From the NCBI GenBank assembly GCA_023391775.1, contig JAEWAG010000325.1, forward strand, positions 1 to 6,712: a DNA stretch of 6,712 nt. Reading direction: 5' to 3'. Positions 1-6,367 of the stretch are shown one piece after another. The DNA is from Pseudomonadota bacterium (GTDB lineage: Bacteria > Pseudomonadota > Gammaproteobacteria > Xanthomonadales > Xanthomonadaceae). The position numbers and the translations under genes were made by a program. A model generated the notes under the pieces. The model worked only from the letters and a program-made list of their open reading frames with translations. It did not search any database and was not told the DNA's origin. Each line of letters opens with the position of its first letter. The first letter of the stretch is position 1.

Positions 1-1507
1 CGATCCACCAGTCCGGTCGCGCCTGGCCCGGCGGCGGCACGGCCGCGCGCACCCGGGAGATGCGTCGCTCGGAGTTGGTCACCGTGCCCTCCTTCTCGCC
101 CCAGGTGCTGGCCGGCAGCAGCGCATCGGCGAAGGGCACGGTGTCGGTACCGGCGAAGGCCTCCTGCACGACCACGTACTCGGCGGCGCGCAGCGCCTCG
201 CGGATCGTGCCGATCTCGGGCATGGAATGGACCGGGTTGGTGCAGGCGATCCATACCGCCTTGACCTTGCCCGCGCGCAGCGCCTCGAACAGCTCAACGG
301 CCGGCAGTCCCCGGCGCGCCGGGAGCGTGCCCGGCGGCAGCCGCCACAGCGTCTCCACCTCGGCGCGGTGTGCGGGGTCGTCGATCTCGCGATGCGCGGC
401 AAGCATGGTCGCCATGCCGCCCACCTCGCGCCCGCCCATCGCGTTGGGGTGGCCGGTGAGCGAGACCGGCCCGGCGCCGGGACGGCCGAGCTGGCGCGTG
501 GCCAGGTGCAGGTGGATCAGGGCCAGATTCTTGTCGGTGCCGTGGGCGGACTGGTTCAGCCCCATGCAGTACAGCGACAGCGCCGCCGGGCGGCGGCCGA
601 ACCATTCGGCCGCGGTGACCAGGTCCTGCGCCGGGATGCCGCAGATCTCCGCGGACATGCGCGGGGTGTACTCGCGCAGCACCTGCTTGAGCGCGTCGAA
701 GCCGGTGGTGTGCTCACGGATGAACTCCGCATCCAGCAGGCCTTCCCACACCAGGTGGTGGAGCATGCCGTTGAACAGGGCCACGTCGGTTCCGGGCTGG
801 ATCTGCAGGTGCAGGTCGGCCATGGCCGCGGTGTCGGTGCGGCGCGGATCGACCACGATCCAGCGCACCTGCGGGTCGCGTGCCTTCGCCGCCTCCAGGC
901 GCCGGAACAGCACCGGGTGCGCCCACGCGGCGTTGCTGCCGGCGAACAGCACCGTCTTCGCATGCTCCAGGTCCTCGTAGCAGGTGGGCGGCCCGTCGGC
1001 GCCGAAAGCCAGCTTGTAGCCGGTGACCGCGCTGGACATGCACAGGCGCGAGTTGGTGTCGATGTTGTTGGTGCCGACCAGGCCCTTGGCCAGCTTGTTG
1101 AAGACGTAGTAGTCCTCGGTCAGCAGCTGCCCGGAGAGATAGAACGCGACCGCGTCCGGGCCGTGCCGCTCGATGATCCCGGCCAGGCGGCCGGCCACCG
1201 TGTCCAGGGCCAGGTTCCAGTCCACCGCGCGGCGCGGCGCCTGCCGATGCTCCCGCAGCTGCGGCACCAGCACCCGGCCCTGGGCGCTGCGGGCGCTGTC
1301 GGCCAGGGCCAGGCCCTTGCTGCACAGCCGGCCCTGGTTGGCCGGATGCGAGGGGTCGCCCTCGACCGACACGATGCGACCGCCGGACGCATCGTGCTCG
1401 CTGTGCACCCTCACCCCGCAGCCCACGCCGCAGTAGCAGCAGGTGGTGCGGGTGGTGCGGCGCTCCGTGGCGGAGCCGGCACCTGCGCCGTGGCCGCCGT
1501 CGCCCAT
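1..1507 (-). CDS. nasA: Assimilatory nitrate reductase catalytic subunit (molybdopterin), 3' end outside window
   Basis: Reduces nitrate to nitrite in the cytoplasm as the first reductive step of nitrate assimilation. From the ATG at 1507-1505 the frame is open for 502 codons to the window edge; family members are usually 700-900 residues, so the C-terminal part is missing here only because the window ends. Visible features: an N-terminal [4Fe-4S] motif with C23, C26, C30 and C62 (CYCGVGC then LCSKG, with the conserved K64), and the NTN-S-RLCMSSAV segment whose C156 corresponds to the Mo-ligating cysteine of the NapA/NasA group. Later family-type segments include NQSAHGTDKN, SLTGHPNAMGGRE and ASTWGEKEGTVTN, which belong to the molybdopterin oxidoreductase and MGD-binding core. 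The start codon overlaps the nirD stop by one base (TGATG), indicating translational coupling. Periplasmic NapA is unlikely: there is no twin-arginine leader and nirBD is adjacent. A C-terminal [2Fe-2S] domain cannot be assessed. Confidence 0.96.
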   Translation of the reverse strand, partial: MGDGGHGAGAGSATERRTTRTTCCYCGVGCGVRVHSEHDASGGRIVSVEGDPSHPANQGRLCSKGLALADSARSAQGRVLVPQLREHRQAPRRAVDWNLALDTVAGRLAGIIERHGPDAVAFYLSGQLLTEDYYVFNKLAKGLVGTNNIDTNSRLCMSSAVTGYKLAFGADGPPTCYEDLEHAKTVLFAGSNAAWAHPVLFRRLEAAKARDPQVRWIVVDPRRTDTAAMADLHLQIQPGTDVALFNGMLHHLVWEGLLDAEFIREHTTGFDALKQVLREYTPRMSAEICGIPAQDLVTAAEWFGRRPAALSLYCMGLNQSAHGTDKNLALIHLHLATRQLGRPGAGPVSLTGHPNAMGGREVGGMATMLAAHREIDDPAHRAEVETLWRLPPGTLPARRGLPAVELFEALRAGKVKAVWIACTNPVHSMPEIGTIREALRAAEYVVVQEAFAGTDTVPFADALLPASTWGEKEGTVTNSERRISRVRAAVPPPGQARPDWWI

Positions 1508-1872
1508 CAGACCAGTGCCTCCGCAACCGCGGCCGCGGGCTCGGCATCCGTCGGCGGCAGTGCCAGCCATACCTGGCCGTCGCGCAGCTGCACCGGATAG
1601 GTCCGGGCGCAGCCCACGTCCGGCGCGCAGGCCTGGCCGCTGTCCAGCTGGATATGCCAGCCATGCAGCGGACAGGTCACCCCGTCGCCGGACACGATGC
1701 CCTGCGACAGCGGTCCACCCTTGTGCGGACAGCGGTCGGCGAGGGCGAACACCCGGTCGGCCGCCGGTCGGAACAGGGCGATGTCGCCCCCGGAGGCACG
1801 CAGCACGCGCGCACCGGGCACCGGGATGTCATCGAGCGCACACACGTGCAGCCAGGAAGTCGCACCGTCCAT
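1507..1872 (-). CDS. nirD: Nitrite reductase (NADH) small subunit NirD, Rieske-like
   Basis: A 121-residue small subunit of the cytoplasmic NADH-dependent nitrite reductase, partner of NirB. It is a compact Rieske-fold protein of normal family length. Unlike E. coli NirD, which lacks the cluster ligands, this copy keeps a complete Rieske pattern: C48-P-H50 (CPHKGGPLSQG) and C67-P-L-H70 (CPLHGW), so it may carry a [2Fe-2S] cluster; that is inferred from the motif. The ATG (1872-1870) directly follows the nirB TGA with no gap, and a GGAGG at 1878-1882 sits 5 nt upstream, inside the end of nirB. The stop overlaps the nasA start. The position between nirB and nasA is typical of assimilatory nitrate operons in this bacterial group. 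Confidence 0.95.
   Translation of the reverse strand: MDGATSWLHVCALDDIPVPGARVLRASGGDIALFRPAADRVFALADRCPHKGGPLSQGIVSGDGVTCPLHGWHIQLDSGQACAPDVGCARTYPVQLRDGQVWLALPPTDAEPAAAVAEALV
1518..1522 (-). promoter_or_regulatory. Ribosome-binding site of nasA, inside the end of nirD
   Basis: GGAGG on the minus strand lies 10 nt upstream of the nasA ATG, within the last codons of nirD. The spacing is slightly longer than ideal, which fits a start that also relies on ribosomes terminating at the overlapping TGATG. Confidence 0.6.
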
Positions 1873-4353
1873 TCAGTCCTCCAGGGTCACGGCGATGCGG
1901 CGCGCGCCGGCTTCGGCCGGGGCGCTGCCGAGGGTGATCGGCGCGTACTCGCGGGCCTGCGCACCGGCGATGCGTGCCGCCCAGGGATCGGGCAGGCCTT
2001 CCAGGGCGAACAGCAGGCGCTCGAACAGCGTGCGCCGGCTGGCCGCGTCCTCGACCACTTTCTGCTTCACGTACTCCAGGCCCACGCGCTCGATGTAGTG
2101 CACGGTGCGGTCCAGGTAGTAGGCCTCCTCGCGGTACAGCTGCAGGAAGGCGCCGGTGTACTCCTTCACTTCGTCCGCGGTCCTGACCTTGCACAGGAAG
2201 CGCGCCACCTCGGTACGGATGCCGCCGTTGCCGCCGACATGGATCTCCCAGCCCGAATCGACCGCGATGATGCCCACGTCCTTGATCCCGGACTCGGCGC
2301 AGTTGCGCGGACAGCCGGACACCGCCAGCTTCACCTTGTGCGGGCTCCACATGTTGGCCAGCATGGTTTCAAGGTCGATACCCATCTGCGTGCTGTTCTG
2401 GGTGCCGAAGCGGCAGAACTCGCTGCCCACGCAGGTCTTCACCGTGCGGATCGACTTGCCGTAGGCGTGGCCGGACTTCATGCCGAGGTCGCGCCACACG
2501 TCGACCAGGTGCTCCTTCCTCACCCCGAGCAGGTCGATGCGCTGGCCGCCGGTCACCTTCACCATCGGCACCGCGTACTTGTCGGCAACATCGGCGATGC
2601 GGCGCAGCTCGCTGGCATTGGTCACCCCGCCCTTCATCTGCGGGATCACCGAGAAGGTGCCGTCCTTCTGGATGTTGGCGTGCGCGCGCTCGTTGATGAA
2701 GCGGCTCTGCGGGTCGTCGATCGCCTCGCGCGGCCAGGTCGACAGCATGTAGTAGTTGATCGCCGGCCGGCAGGTGGCGCAGCCGTTGGGCGTGCGCCAC
2801 TCCATGAAGGCGTAGGCCTGGGCATGGCTGACCAGGTGGTGCTCGCGGATGGCCAGGCGCACCTCGCCGTGCGTGCGGTCGGTGCAGCCGCACACCGCCT
2901 TGGTCTTTGGCGTCTCCTGGAAGTTGGAGCCGAGGCAGTTCATCAGGATCTGCTCGACCAGGCCGGTGCACGAGCCACAGGAGCTGGCCGCCTTGGTGTG
3001 CTTCTTCACCTCGTCCACGGTGAACAGGCCCTGCTCGCGCACCGCCTTGACGATGGTGCCCTTGCAGACACCATTGCAGCCGCAGACCTCGTCGGCGTCG
3101 CCCATGCTCGCTGCGCGGTCCTGCCCGCCGGTGCCCGCATCGCCCAGCGCGGTCTCGCCGAAGGCCAGGGTGTCGCGGCGCTCGCCGATCTGCACGCCGT
3201 CCTTGATCTGGCGGAAGTACCAGGCACCATCGCCGGTGTCGCCGTACAGGCACGCGCCGACCAGCCGGTCGTCGCGGATCACCAGCTTCTTGTACATGCC
3301 GCCGGCCGGATCGGACAGCACGATCTCCTCGGTGCCCTCACCGCCCATGAAGTCGCCGGCGGAGAACAGGTCGATGCCGGTGACCTTGAGCTTGGTCGAC
3401 ACGGTCGAGCCCTTGTAGATGCCGATGCCCCAGGTCGCCAGGTGGTTGGCGCAGATCCTGGCCTGCTCGAACAGCGGCGCCACCAGGCCGTAGGCGATGC
3501 CGCGGTGCGCGGCGCATTCGCCGACCGCGTACACGCGCGGATCGTAGGTCTGCAGGGTGTCGTTGACCACGACGCCGCGGTTGCAGTGGATCCCCGCGGC
3601 CTGGGCCAGCGCGGTGTTGGGACGGATGCCTGCAGCCATCACCACCAGGTCGGCGGGCACTTCCGAGCCGTCGGAGAAGCGCACCGCGGCCACTTCGCCG
3701 GCCGCGTTGCCGACGATCTCGGTGGTCGAGGTGTTGAGCCTGAAGTCCAGCCCGCGCTCGCGCAGGGACTTCTCCAGCAGCGCACCGGCCACCGGGTCCA
3801 GCTGGCGCTCCAGCAGCCAGCCGGCCAGGTGCACCACGGTCACGTCCATGCCGCGCAGCTTCAGGCCGTTGGCCGCCTCCAGCCCGAGCAGGCCGCCGCC
3901 GATCACCACCGCATGCTTCCTGTGCCTGGCGGTCTCGATCATGGTGCGGGTGTCGTGGATGTCGCGGTAGCCGATCACCCCCTGCAGGTCCTTCCCCGGC
4001 ACCGGCAGGATGAAGGGCACCGAGCCGGTCGCCAGCAGCAGGCGGTCGTAGCCGGCCTCGGTACCGTCGGCGGCGACCACCCTGCGGCGCACCCGGTCGA
4101 TGGTGGTGACCTCCTTGCCCAGGTGCAGGGTGATGCCGTTGTCCGCGTACCAGGACAGCGGATTGAGCACGATGTCCTCGAACTCCTGCTCGCCGGCCAG
4201 CACCGGCGACAGCAGGATGCGGTTGTAGTTCGGGTGCGGCTCGGCGCCGAACACGGTGATCTCGTACATGTCCGGGGCCAGCTTCAGCAGCTCCTCGAGC
4301 GTGCGGATCCCGGCCATGCCGTTGCCCACCACTACCAGCCGTGGCTTTTTCAC
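1873..4353 (-). CDS. nirB: Nitrite reductase (NADH) large subunit NirB, siroheme [4Fe-4S] enzyme
   Basis: Reduces nitrite to ammonium with NADH, using FAD, iron-sulfur centres and siroheme, in the cytoplasm. The 826 residues match the usual NirB length. Domains in order: an FAD-binding oxidoreductase domain starting at VVVGNGMAGIR (about 7-17); the NADH-binding glycine motif VIGGGLLGLEAA (about 150-161); a further FAD contact around YAVGECA (275-281); a BFD-like [2Fe-2S] domain with C424, C426, C459 and C462; a second cysteine-rich BFD-like stretch with C488, C490, C525 and C528; and the nitrite/sulfite reductase half-domains ending in the siroheme/[4Fe-4S] ligands C641-x5-C647 and C681-x3-C685 (TCVGSEFC, SGCPRNC). 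No key residue is missing. Translation starts at a GTG (4353-4351) overlapping the acetyltransferase stop in a GTGA, with AGGAG at 4361-4365. Downstream nirD begins immediately after the stop. Confidence 0.98.
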   Translation of the reverse strand: MKKPRLVVVGNGMAGIRTLEELLKLAPDMYEITVFGAEPHPNYNRILLSPVLAGEQEFEDIVLNPLSWYADNGITLHLGKEVTTIDRVRRRVVAADGTEAGYDRLLLATGSVPFILPVPGKDLQGVIGYRDIHDTRTMIETARHRKHAVVIGGGLLGLEAANGLKLRGMDVTVVHLAGWLLERQLDPVAGALLEKSLRERGLDFRLNTSTTEIVGNAAGEVAAVRFSDGSEVPADLVVMAAGIRPNTALAQAAGIHCNRGVVVNDTLQTYDPRVYAVGECAAHRGIAYGLVAPLFEQARICANHLATWGIGIYKGSTVSTKLKVTGIDLFSAGDFMGGEGTEEIVLSDPAGGMYKKLVIRDDRLVGACLYGDTGDGAWYFRQIKDGVQIGERRDTLAFGETALGDAGTGGQDRAASMGDADEVCGCNGVCKGTIVKAVREQGLFTVDEVKKHTKAASSCGSCTGLVEQILMNCLGSNFQETPKTKAVCGCTDRTHGEVRLAIREHHLVSHAQAYAFMEWRTPNGCATCRPAINYYMLSTWPREAIDDPQSRFINERAHANIQKDGTFSVIPQMKGGVTNASELRRIADVADKYAVPMVKVTGGQRIDLLGVRKEHLVDVWRDLGMKSGHAYGKSIRTVKTCVGSEFCRFGTQNSTQMGIDLETMLANMWSPHKVKLAVSGCPRNCAESGIKDVGIIAVDSGWEIHVGGNGGIRTEVARFLCKVRTADEVKEYTGAFLQLYREEAYYLDRTVHYIERVGLEYVKQKVVEDAASRRTLFERLLFALEGLPDPWAARIAGAQAREYAPITLGSAPAEAGARRIAVTLED

Positions 4354-4838
4354 AGTCCAGCTCCTGCCGTTGCCGGCTCCAGAAGACGCGTCATGAAAGT
4401 GCTGCAGGGGTCGGCCACGTAGCTGCCGAACGGACCGCAGGGGAGGAAGCCGTAGTTGCGGTACAGCGCGCGGGCCGGGGCGAACTCCGGCCGGGTGCCG
4501 GTCTCCAGGCTCAGCCGCACCAGCCCGCGGCGGGTGGCCTCGTCCATCACCGTGCGCAGCAGGGCCGAGGCGATGCCCTGCCCGCGGAAGGCCGGCGCGG
4601 TGCGCATCGACTTGACCTCGCCGTGGCCGCCGCCCAGCTCCTTCAGCGCGGCGCAGCCCAGCAGCAGCTCACCGCGCCACGCACTCCAGAAAGTGATGTC
4701 CGGCGCGCGCAGCCGCACCAGGTCGAGCGCGTGCACGCTTTCGGCCGGCGACAGGCGGTGCATGTCGTCCAGGTGCACCTGCAGCAGCGCCGCCACGCGC
4801 GGGTCCAGCAGCGGATCGATGCGGATCTCGACGCGCAT
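4350..4838 (-). CDS. GNAT-family N-acetyltransferase embedded in the nitrate operon
   Basis: A 162-residue single-domain GNAT protein, predicted to move an acetyl group from acetyl-CoA to an unknown amine. The acetyl-CoA-binding motif A is clear: EVKSMRTAPAFRGQGIASALL (from residue 74), with the pyrophosphate-binding RGQGIA at 85-90. The C-terminal half carries LSLETG (109-114) and ARALYRNYGF (122-131), the latter typical of the last GNAT strand and helix. The GELLLGCAALKEL and PFGSYVADP segments resemble YsnE-like small acetyltransferases, but this is recollection, not a search, and no substrate can be given. The ATG lies 4 nt after the transporter stop, with only a weak GAGG nearby; the stop overlaps the nirB GTG. 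It is thus co-transcribed and probably translationally coupled with nitrate genes. No membrane segment or signal peptide is visible. Confidence 0.9.
   Translation of the reverse strand: MRVEIRIDPLLDPRVAALLQVHLDDMHRLSPAESVHALDLVRLRAPDITFWSAWRGELLLGCAALKELGGGHGEVKSMRTAPAFRGQGIASALLRTVMDEATRRGLVRLSLETGTRPEFAPARALYRNYGFLPCGPFGSYVADPCSTFMTRLLEPATAGAGL
4361..4365 (-). promoter_or_regulatory. Ribosome-binding site fixing the GTG start of nirB
   Basis: AGGAG on the minus strand lies 7 nt upstream of GTG 4353-4351, inside the final codons of the acetyltransferase gene. The protein from this GTG begins MKKPRLVVVGNGMAGIR, the normal NirB N-terminus, so GTG is preferred over any later ATG. Confidence 0.75.
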
Positions 4839-4842
4839 GGCC

Positions 4843-6048
4843 TCAGACCCTCGCCGCGCCAGCGGCCCAGTTCAGGCGCCAGCGCTGCTTGACCCCGACC
4901 AGGCACAGCGAGGCGGCCAGTGCGATGCCCGCGAACAGCCACAGGCCGGGCGCGTAGCTGCCGGCCTGCTGCTTCATCACGCCCAGCCCCGCCGCCAGCA
5001 GGAAGCCGCCGATACCGCCGGCCATGCCGATCAGGCCGGTCATCAGCCCGATCTCCGCGCCGAAGCGCTGCGGCACCAGCTGGAACACCGCGCCGTTGCC
5101 CGCACCCAGGCACAGCAGGGTGAGCACGAACAGGCTCACGGTCAGTGCCGCACCTCCCACGCCCAGGGCCGCGGCGGCGACCAGCACGGTGACCGCGCTG
5201 TAGACCATCTGCAGGGCCCGGGTACCGCCGACACGGTCGGCGATGACGCCGCCCAGCGGGCGCATCACCGAGCCCGCCAGCACGCAGGCGGCGGTGGCCC
5301 AGCCGGCGATCCGCGGCGCGAAGCCGAACTCGTCGTGGAAGTAGCCCGGCAGCGCGCTGGCGAATCCGGCGAAGCCGCCGAAGGTGATGGCGTAGAAGAA
5401 CATGAACCACCACGAGTCGCGGTTGCCGACCAGCACCTGGGCGTAGTCGCCCAGGGTCTTGCGCGCCACCGGCACCGGCGCGTCCTTCGCGCAGGCCGCG
5501 AACACCAGCAGCACCAGCAGCAGCGGGATGCAGGCCAGGCCGAACACGTTCTGGAAGCCGAACGCCGCCGCCAGGGCCGGTGCGAACAGCGCGGCCAGCA
5601 CGGTGCCCGAGTTGCCGGCCCCGGCGATGCCCATCGCCGTGCCCTGGTGCTGCGGCGGATACCAGCGCGAGGCCAGCGGCAGGGCGACGGCGAACGAGGC
5701 CCCGGCCACGCCCAGCATCAGCCCCAGCAGCAGCACCTGGGCGAGGCTGTGCACGCCCAGCCGCCAGGCCACCAGCAGCGCGACGATCACCATCGCCTGG
5801 GCCAGCATCCCGGTGCGCCTGGCCCCGATGCGGTCGGCCAGCAGGCCCAGGAACAGGCGCAGCACCGCGCCGCACAGGATCGGCACGGCCACCATCAGTG
5901 CGCGCTGCTGGGTATCCAGCTGCAGCGCCTGCGCGATCTGCACCTGCATCGGGCCCAGCAGGTACCAGACCATGAAGCTGAGGTCGAAATAGAGGAAGGC
6001 CGACACCAGGGTCGGCGTATGCCCGGCTTTCCAGAACGATCGGTCCAT
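4843..6048 (-). CDS. narK: NarK/NasA-type MFS nitrate/nitrite transporter
   Basis: A 401-residue inner-membrane transporter of the nitrate/nitrite porter family (MFS) with about 12 hydrophobic segments, expected to bring nitrate into the cytoplasm for NasA. Both nitrate-signature segments are present: GAGNSGT at 143-149 and GAGNGA at 315-320. The substrate-binding arginines of the NarK group appear as R64 (AVLRLFLG) and R263 (SVMRPLGG). MFS loop motifs are recognisable at ADRIGARRTG (71-80) and its second-half counterpart ADRVGGTR (270-277). The start is the ATG at 6048-6046, where MDRSFWKAGHTPTL begins; the frame is open further upstream, but that stretch is the terminator and leader, and a GGAGG at 6054-6058 supports the chosen start. 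It is the first gene of the operon. Whether it exports nitrite as well cannot be read from the sequence. Confidence 0.95.
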   Translation of the reverse strand: MDRSFWKAGHTPTLVSAFLYFDLSFMVWYLLGPMQVQIAQALQLDTQQRALMVAVPILCGAVLRLFLGLLADRIGARRTGMLAQAMVIVALLVAWRLGVHSLAQVLLLGLMLGVAGASFAVALPLASRWYPPQHQGTAMGIAGAGNSGTVLAALFAPALAAAFGFQNVFGLACIPLLLVLLVFAACAKDAPVPVARKTLGDYAQVLVGNRDSWWFMFFYAITFGGFAGFASALPGYFHDEFGFAPRIAGWATAACVLAGSVMRPLGGVIADRVGGTRALQMVYSAVTVLVAAAALGVGGAALTVSLFVLTLLCLGAGNGAVFQLVPQRFGAEIGLMTGLIGMAGGIGGFLLAAGLGVMKQQAGSYAPGLWLFAGIALAASLCLVGVKQRWRLNWAAGAARV

Positions 6049-6053
6049 TGCTG

Positions 6054-6058
6054 CCTCC
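6054..6058 (-). promoter_or_regulatory. Ribosome-binding site of the transporter gene
   Basis: GGAGG on the minus strand, 5 nt upstream of ATG 6048-6046. It decides the start in favour of MDRSFWK over in-frame upstream codons, whose translation would run through the leader hairpins and give a non-conserved proline/arginine-rich extension. Confidence 0.8.
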
Positions 6059-6088
6059 GGCGGAAGCGGCGCGTCGGCGCCGCGGGCG

Positions 6089-6126
6089 AAAAAAAAGCGC
6101 CTCCCGGCCGAAGGGCCGGAAGACGC
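6089..6126 (-). terminator. Intrinsic terminator in the operon leader (attenuator)
   Basis: On the minus strand, a 13-bp stem with no mismatches (two G-U pairs) forms between GCGTCTTCCGGCC (6126-6114) and GGCCGGGAGGCGC (6109-6097), with loop CTTC, followed directly by eight T residues (6096-6089). This is a textbook Rho-independent terminator. It sits between the predicted sigma-54 start (about 6193) and the transporter ATG, so it should stop operon transcription unless prevented. Its 5' arm shares bases 6121-6126 with the third hexaloop hairpin, so the two structures cannot form together. It might also end transcripts reading in from the upstream NasS-like gene, but its place downstream of the promoter favours attenuation. 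Confidence 0.9.
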
Positions 6127-6192
6127 CGTTGTCTGGGTGCCGGCCGCCGTTGGCCGGGCTTGCAGTTGTGGCGGGCACGCCGTTGCGCCCGC
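6121..6192 (-). promoter_or_regulatory. Three tandem ANTAR-type AACGGC hexaloop hairpins in the leader RNA
   Basis: Transcribed leftward, three hairpins follow each other, each closing on the same six-base loop AACGGC. Hairpin 1 (6192-6171): 8-bp stem GCGGGCGC/GTGCCCGC with one G-U pair. Hairpin 2 (6157-6140): 6-bp stem CCGGCC/GGCCGG. Hairpin 3 (6134-6121): 4-bp stem AGAC/GTCT. Linkers are 13 and 5 nt. RNAs bound by ANTAR-domain antiterminators (NasR of Klebsiella, NasT in other proteobacteria) carry paired stem-loops with six-base loops having A at position 1 and G at position 4; AACGGC fits. Hairpin 3 shares bases with the terminator 5' arm, so its stabilisation by protein would block termination. 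Expected outcome: nitrate releases NasT from NasS, NasT binds the hairpins, and the operon is read through. The protein and ligand are inferred; the structures are directly visible. Confidence 0.88.
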
Positions 6193-6203
6193 ACCGGGTA
6201 CTA

Positions 6204-6220
6204 CGCAATCGCCGTGCCAA
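6204..6220 (-). promoter_or_regulatory. Sigma-54 (-24/-12) promoter of the nitrate operon
   Basis: The minus strand reads TTGGCACGGCGATTGCG, which matches the RpoN consensus TGGCACG-N4-TTGC at every defined core position. GG at 6218-6217 and GC at 6206-6205 are 12 nt apart as required for the -24 and -12 elements. Counting 12 nt on from the -12 C puts +1 at about 6193, directly before hairpin 1. The leader would be about 145 nt. No comparable sigma-70 boxes were seen in this GC-rich stretch. Confidence 0.9.
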
Positions 6221-6318
6221 CTTTCGCTGCAACGCAGCACGATGGGCGGAAGGTCTTGTGCCGGCTGCGTTTGCGGCCGCGCGGCGCGGCGCGAAAGTGG
6301 CTCCGGGCCTCGGCGTCA

Positions 6319-6367
6319 TGCACGACGCGTGCACTGTCGCGGTGCGATGACGCACCGATGCCGTGCA
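6319..6367 (-). promoter_or_regulatory. NtrC-type enhancer: two GCAC-N7-GTGC sites plus an extra half-site pair
   Basis: On the minus strand, two sites have the NtrC layout GCAC-N7-GTGC: site A at 6366-6352 (TGCAC GGCATCG GTGC with flanking base) and site B at 6345-6331 (GCAC CGCGACA GTGCA with flanking base). Their centres are 21 bp apart, two helical turns, and lie about 145 and 166 bp upstream of the predicted start, the normal range for NtrC enhancers. A third palindrome TGCAC-N5-GTGCA (6333-6319) overlaps site B but has the wrong spacing. NtrC as the binder is inferred from the pattern and the neighbouring sigma-54 promoter. Confidence 0.7.

Noticed and set aside
227..1600. A 457-codon plus-strand open frame opposite nasA
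   Set aside because: The minus-strand frame encodes clear nitrate reductase motifs across the whole stretch; the plus-strand translation is an arginine/glutamine/glycine-rich shadow.
1654..4422. A 922-codon open frame on the plus strand opposite nirB
   Set aside because: Its translation is low-complexity, rich in Ala, Gly, His, Val, Arg and Gln, with no recognisable domain. It mirrors the codon structure of nirB, whose conserved motifs on the other strand are unmistakable; long antisense frames are normal in GC-rich genes.
6049..6240. A 64-residue N-terminal extension of the transporter by an upstream in-frame start
   Set aside because: That start lies upstream of the predicted transcription start and the extension would translate the leader hairpins and terminator. 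The ATG at 6048 has a good ribosome-binding site and gives the family-like N-terminus.
6217..6300. An imperfect inverted repeat: CCAACTTTCGC at 6217-6227 and GCGAAAGTGG at 6291-6300
   Set aside because: The arms are about 63 nt apart, differ by an inserted base, and lie upstream of the predicted start so would not be transcribed together from it; no known regulator fits.
6340..6357. A perfect 7-bp palindrome with 4-nt spacer (CGGTGCG/CGCACCG) as an independent operator
   Set aside because: It consists of the right half of NtrC site A and the left half of site B and is explained by two sites 21 bp apart.
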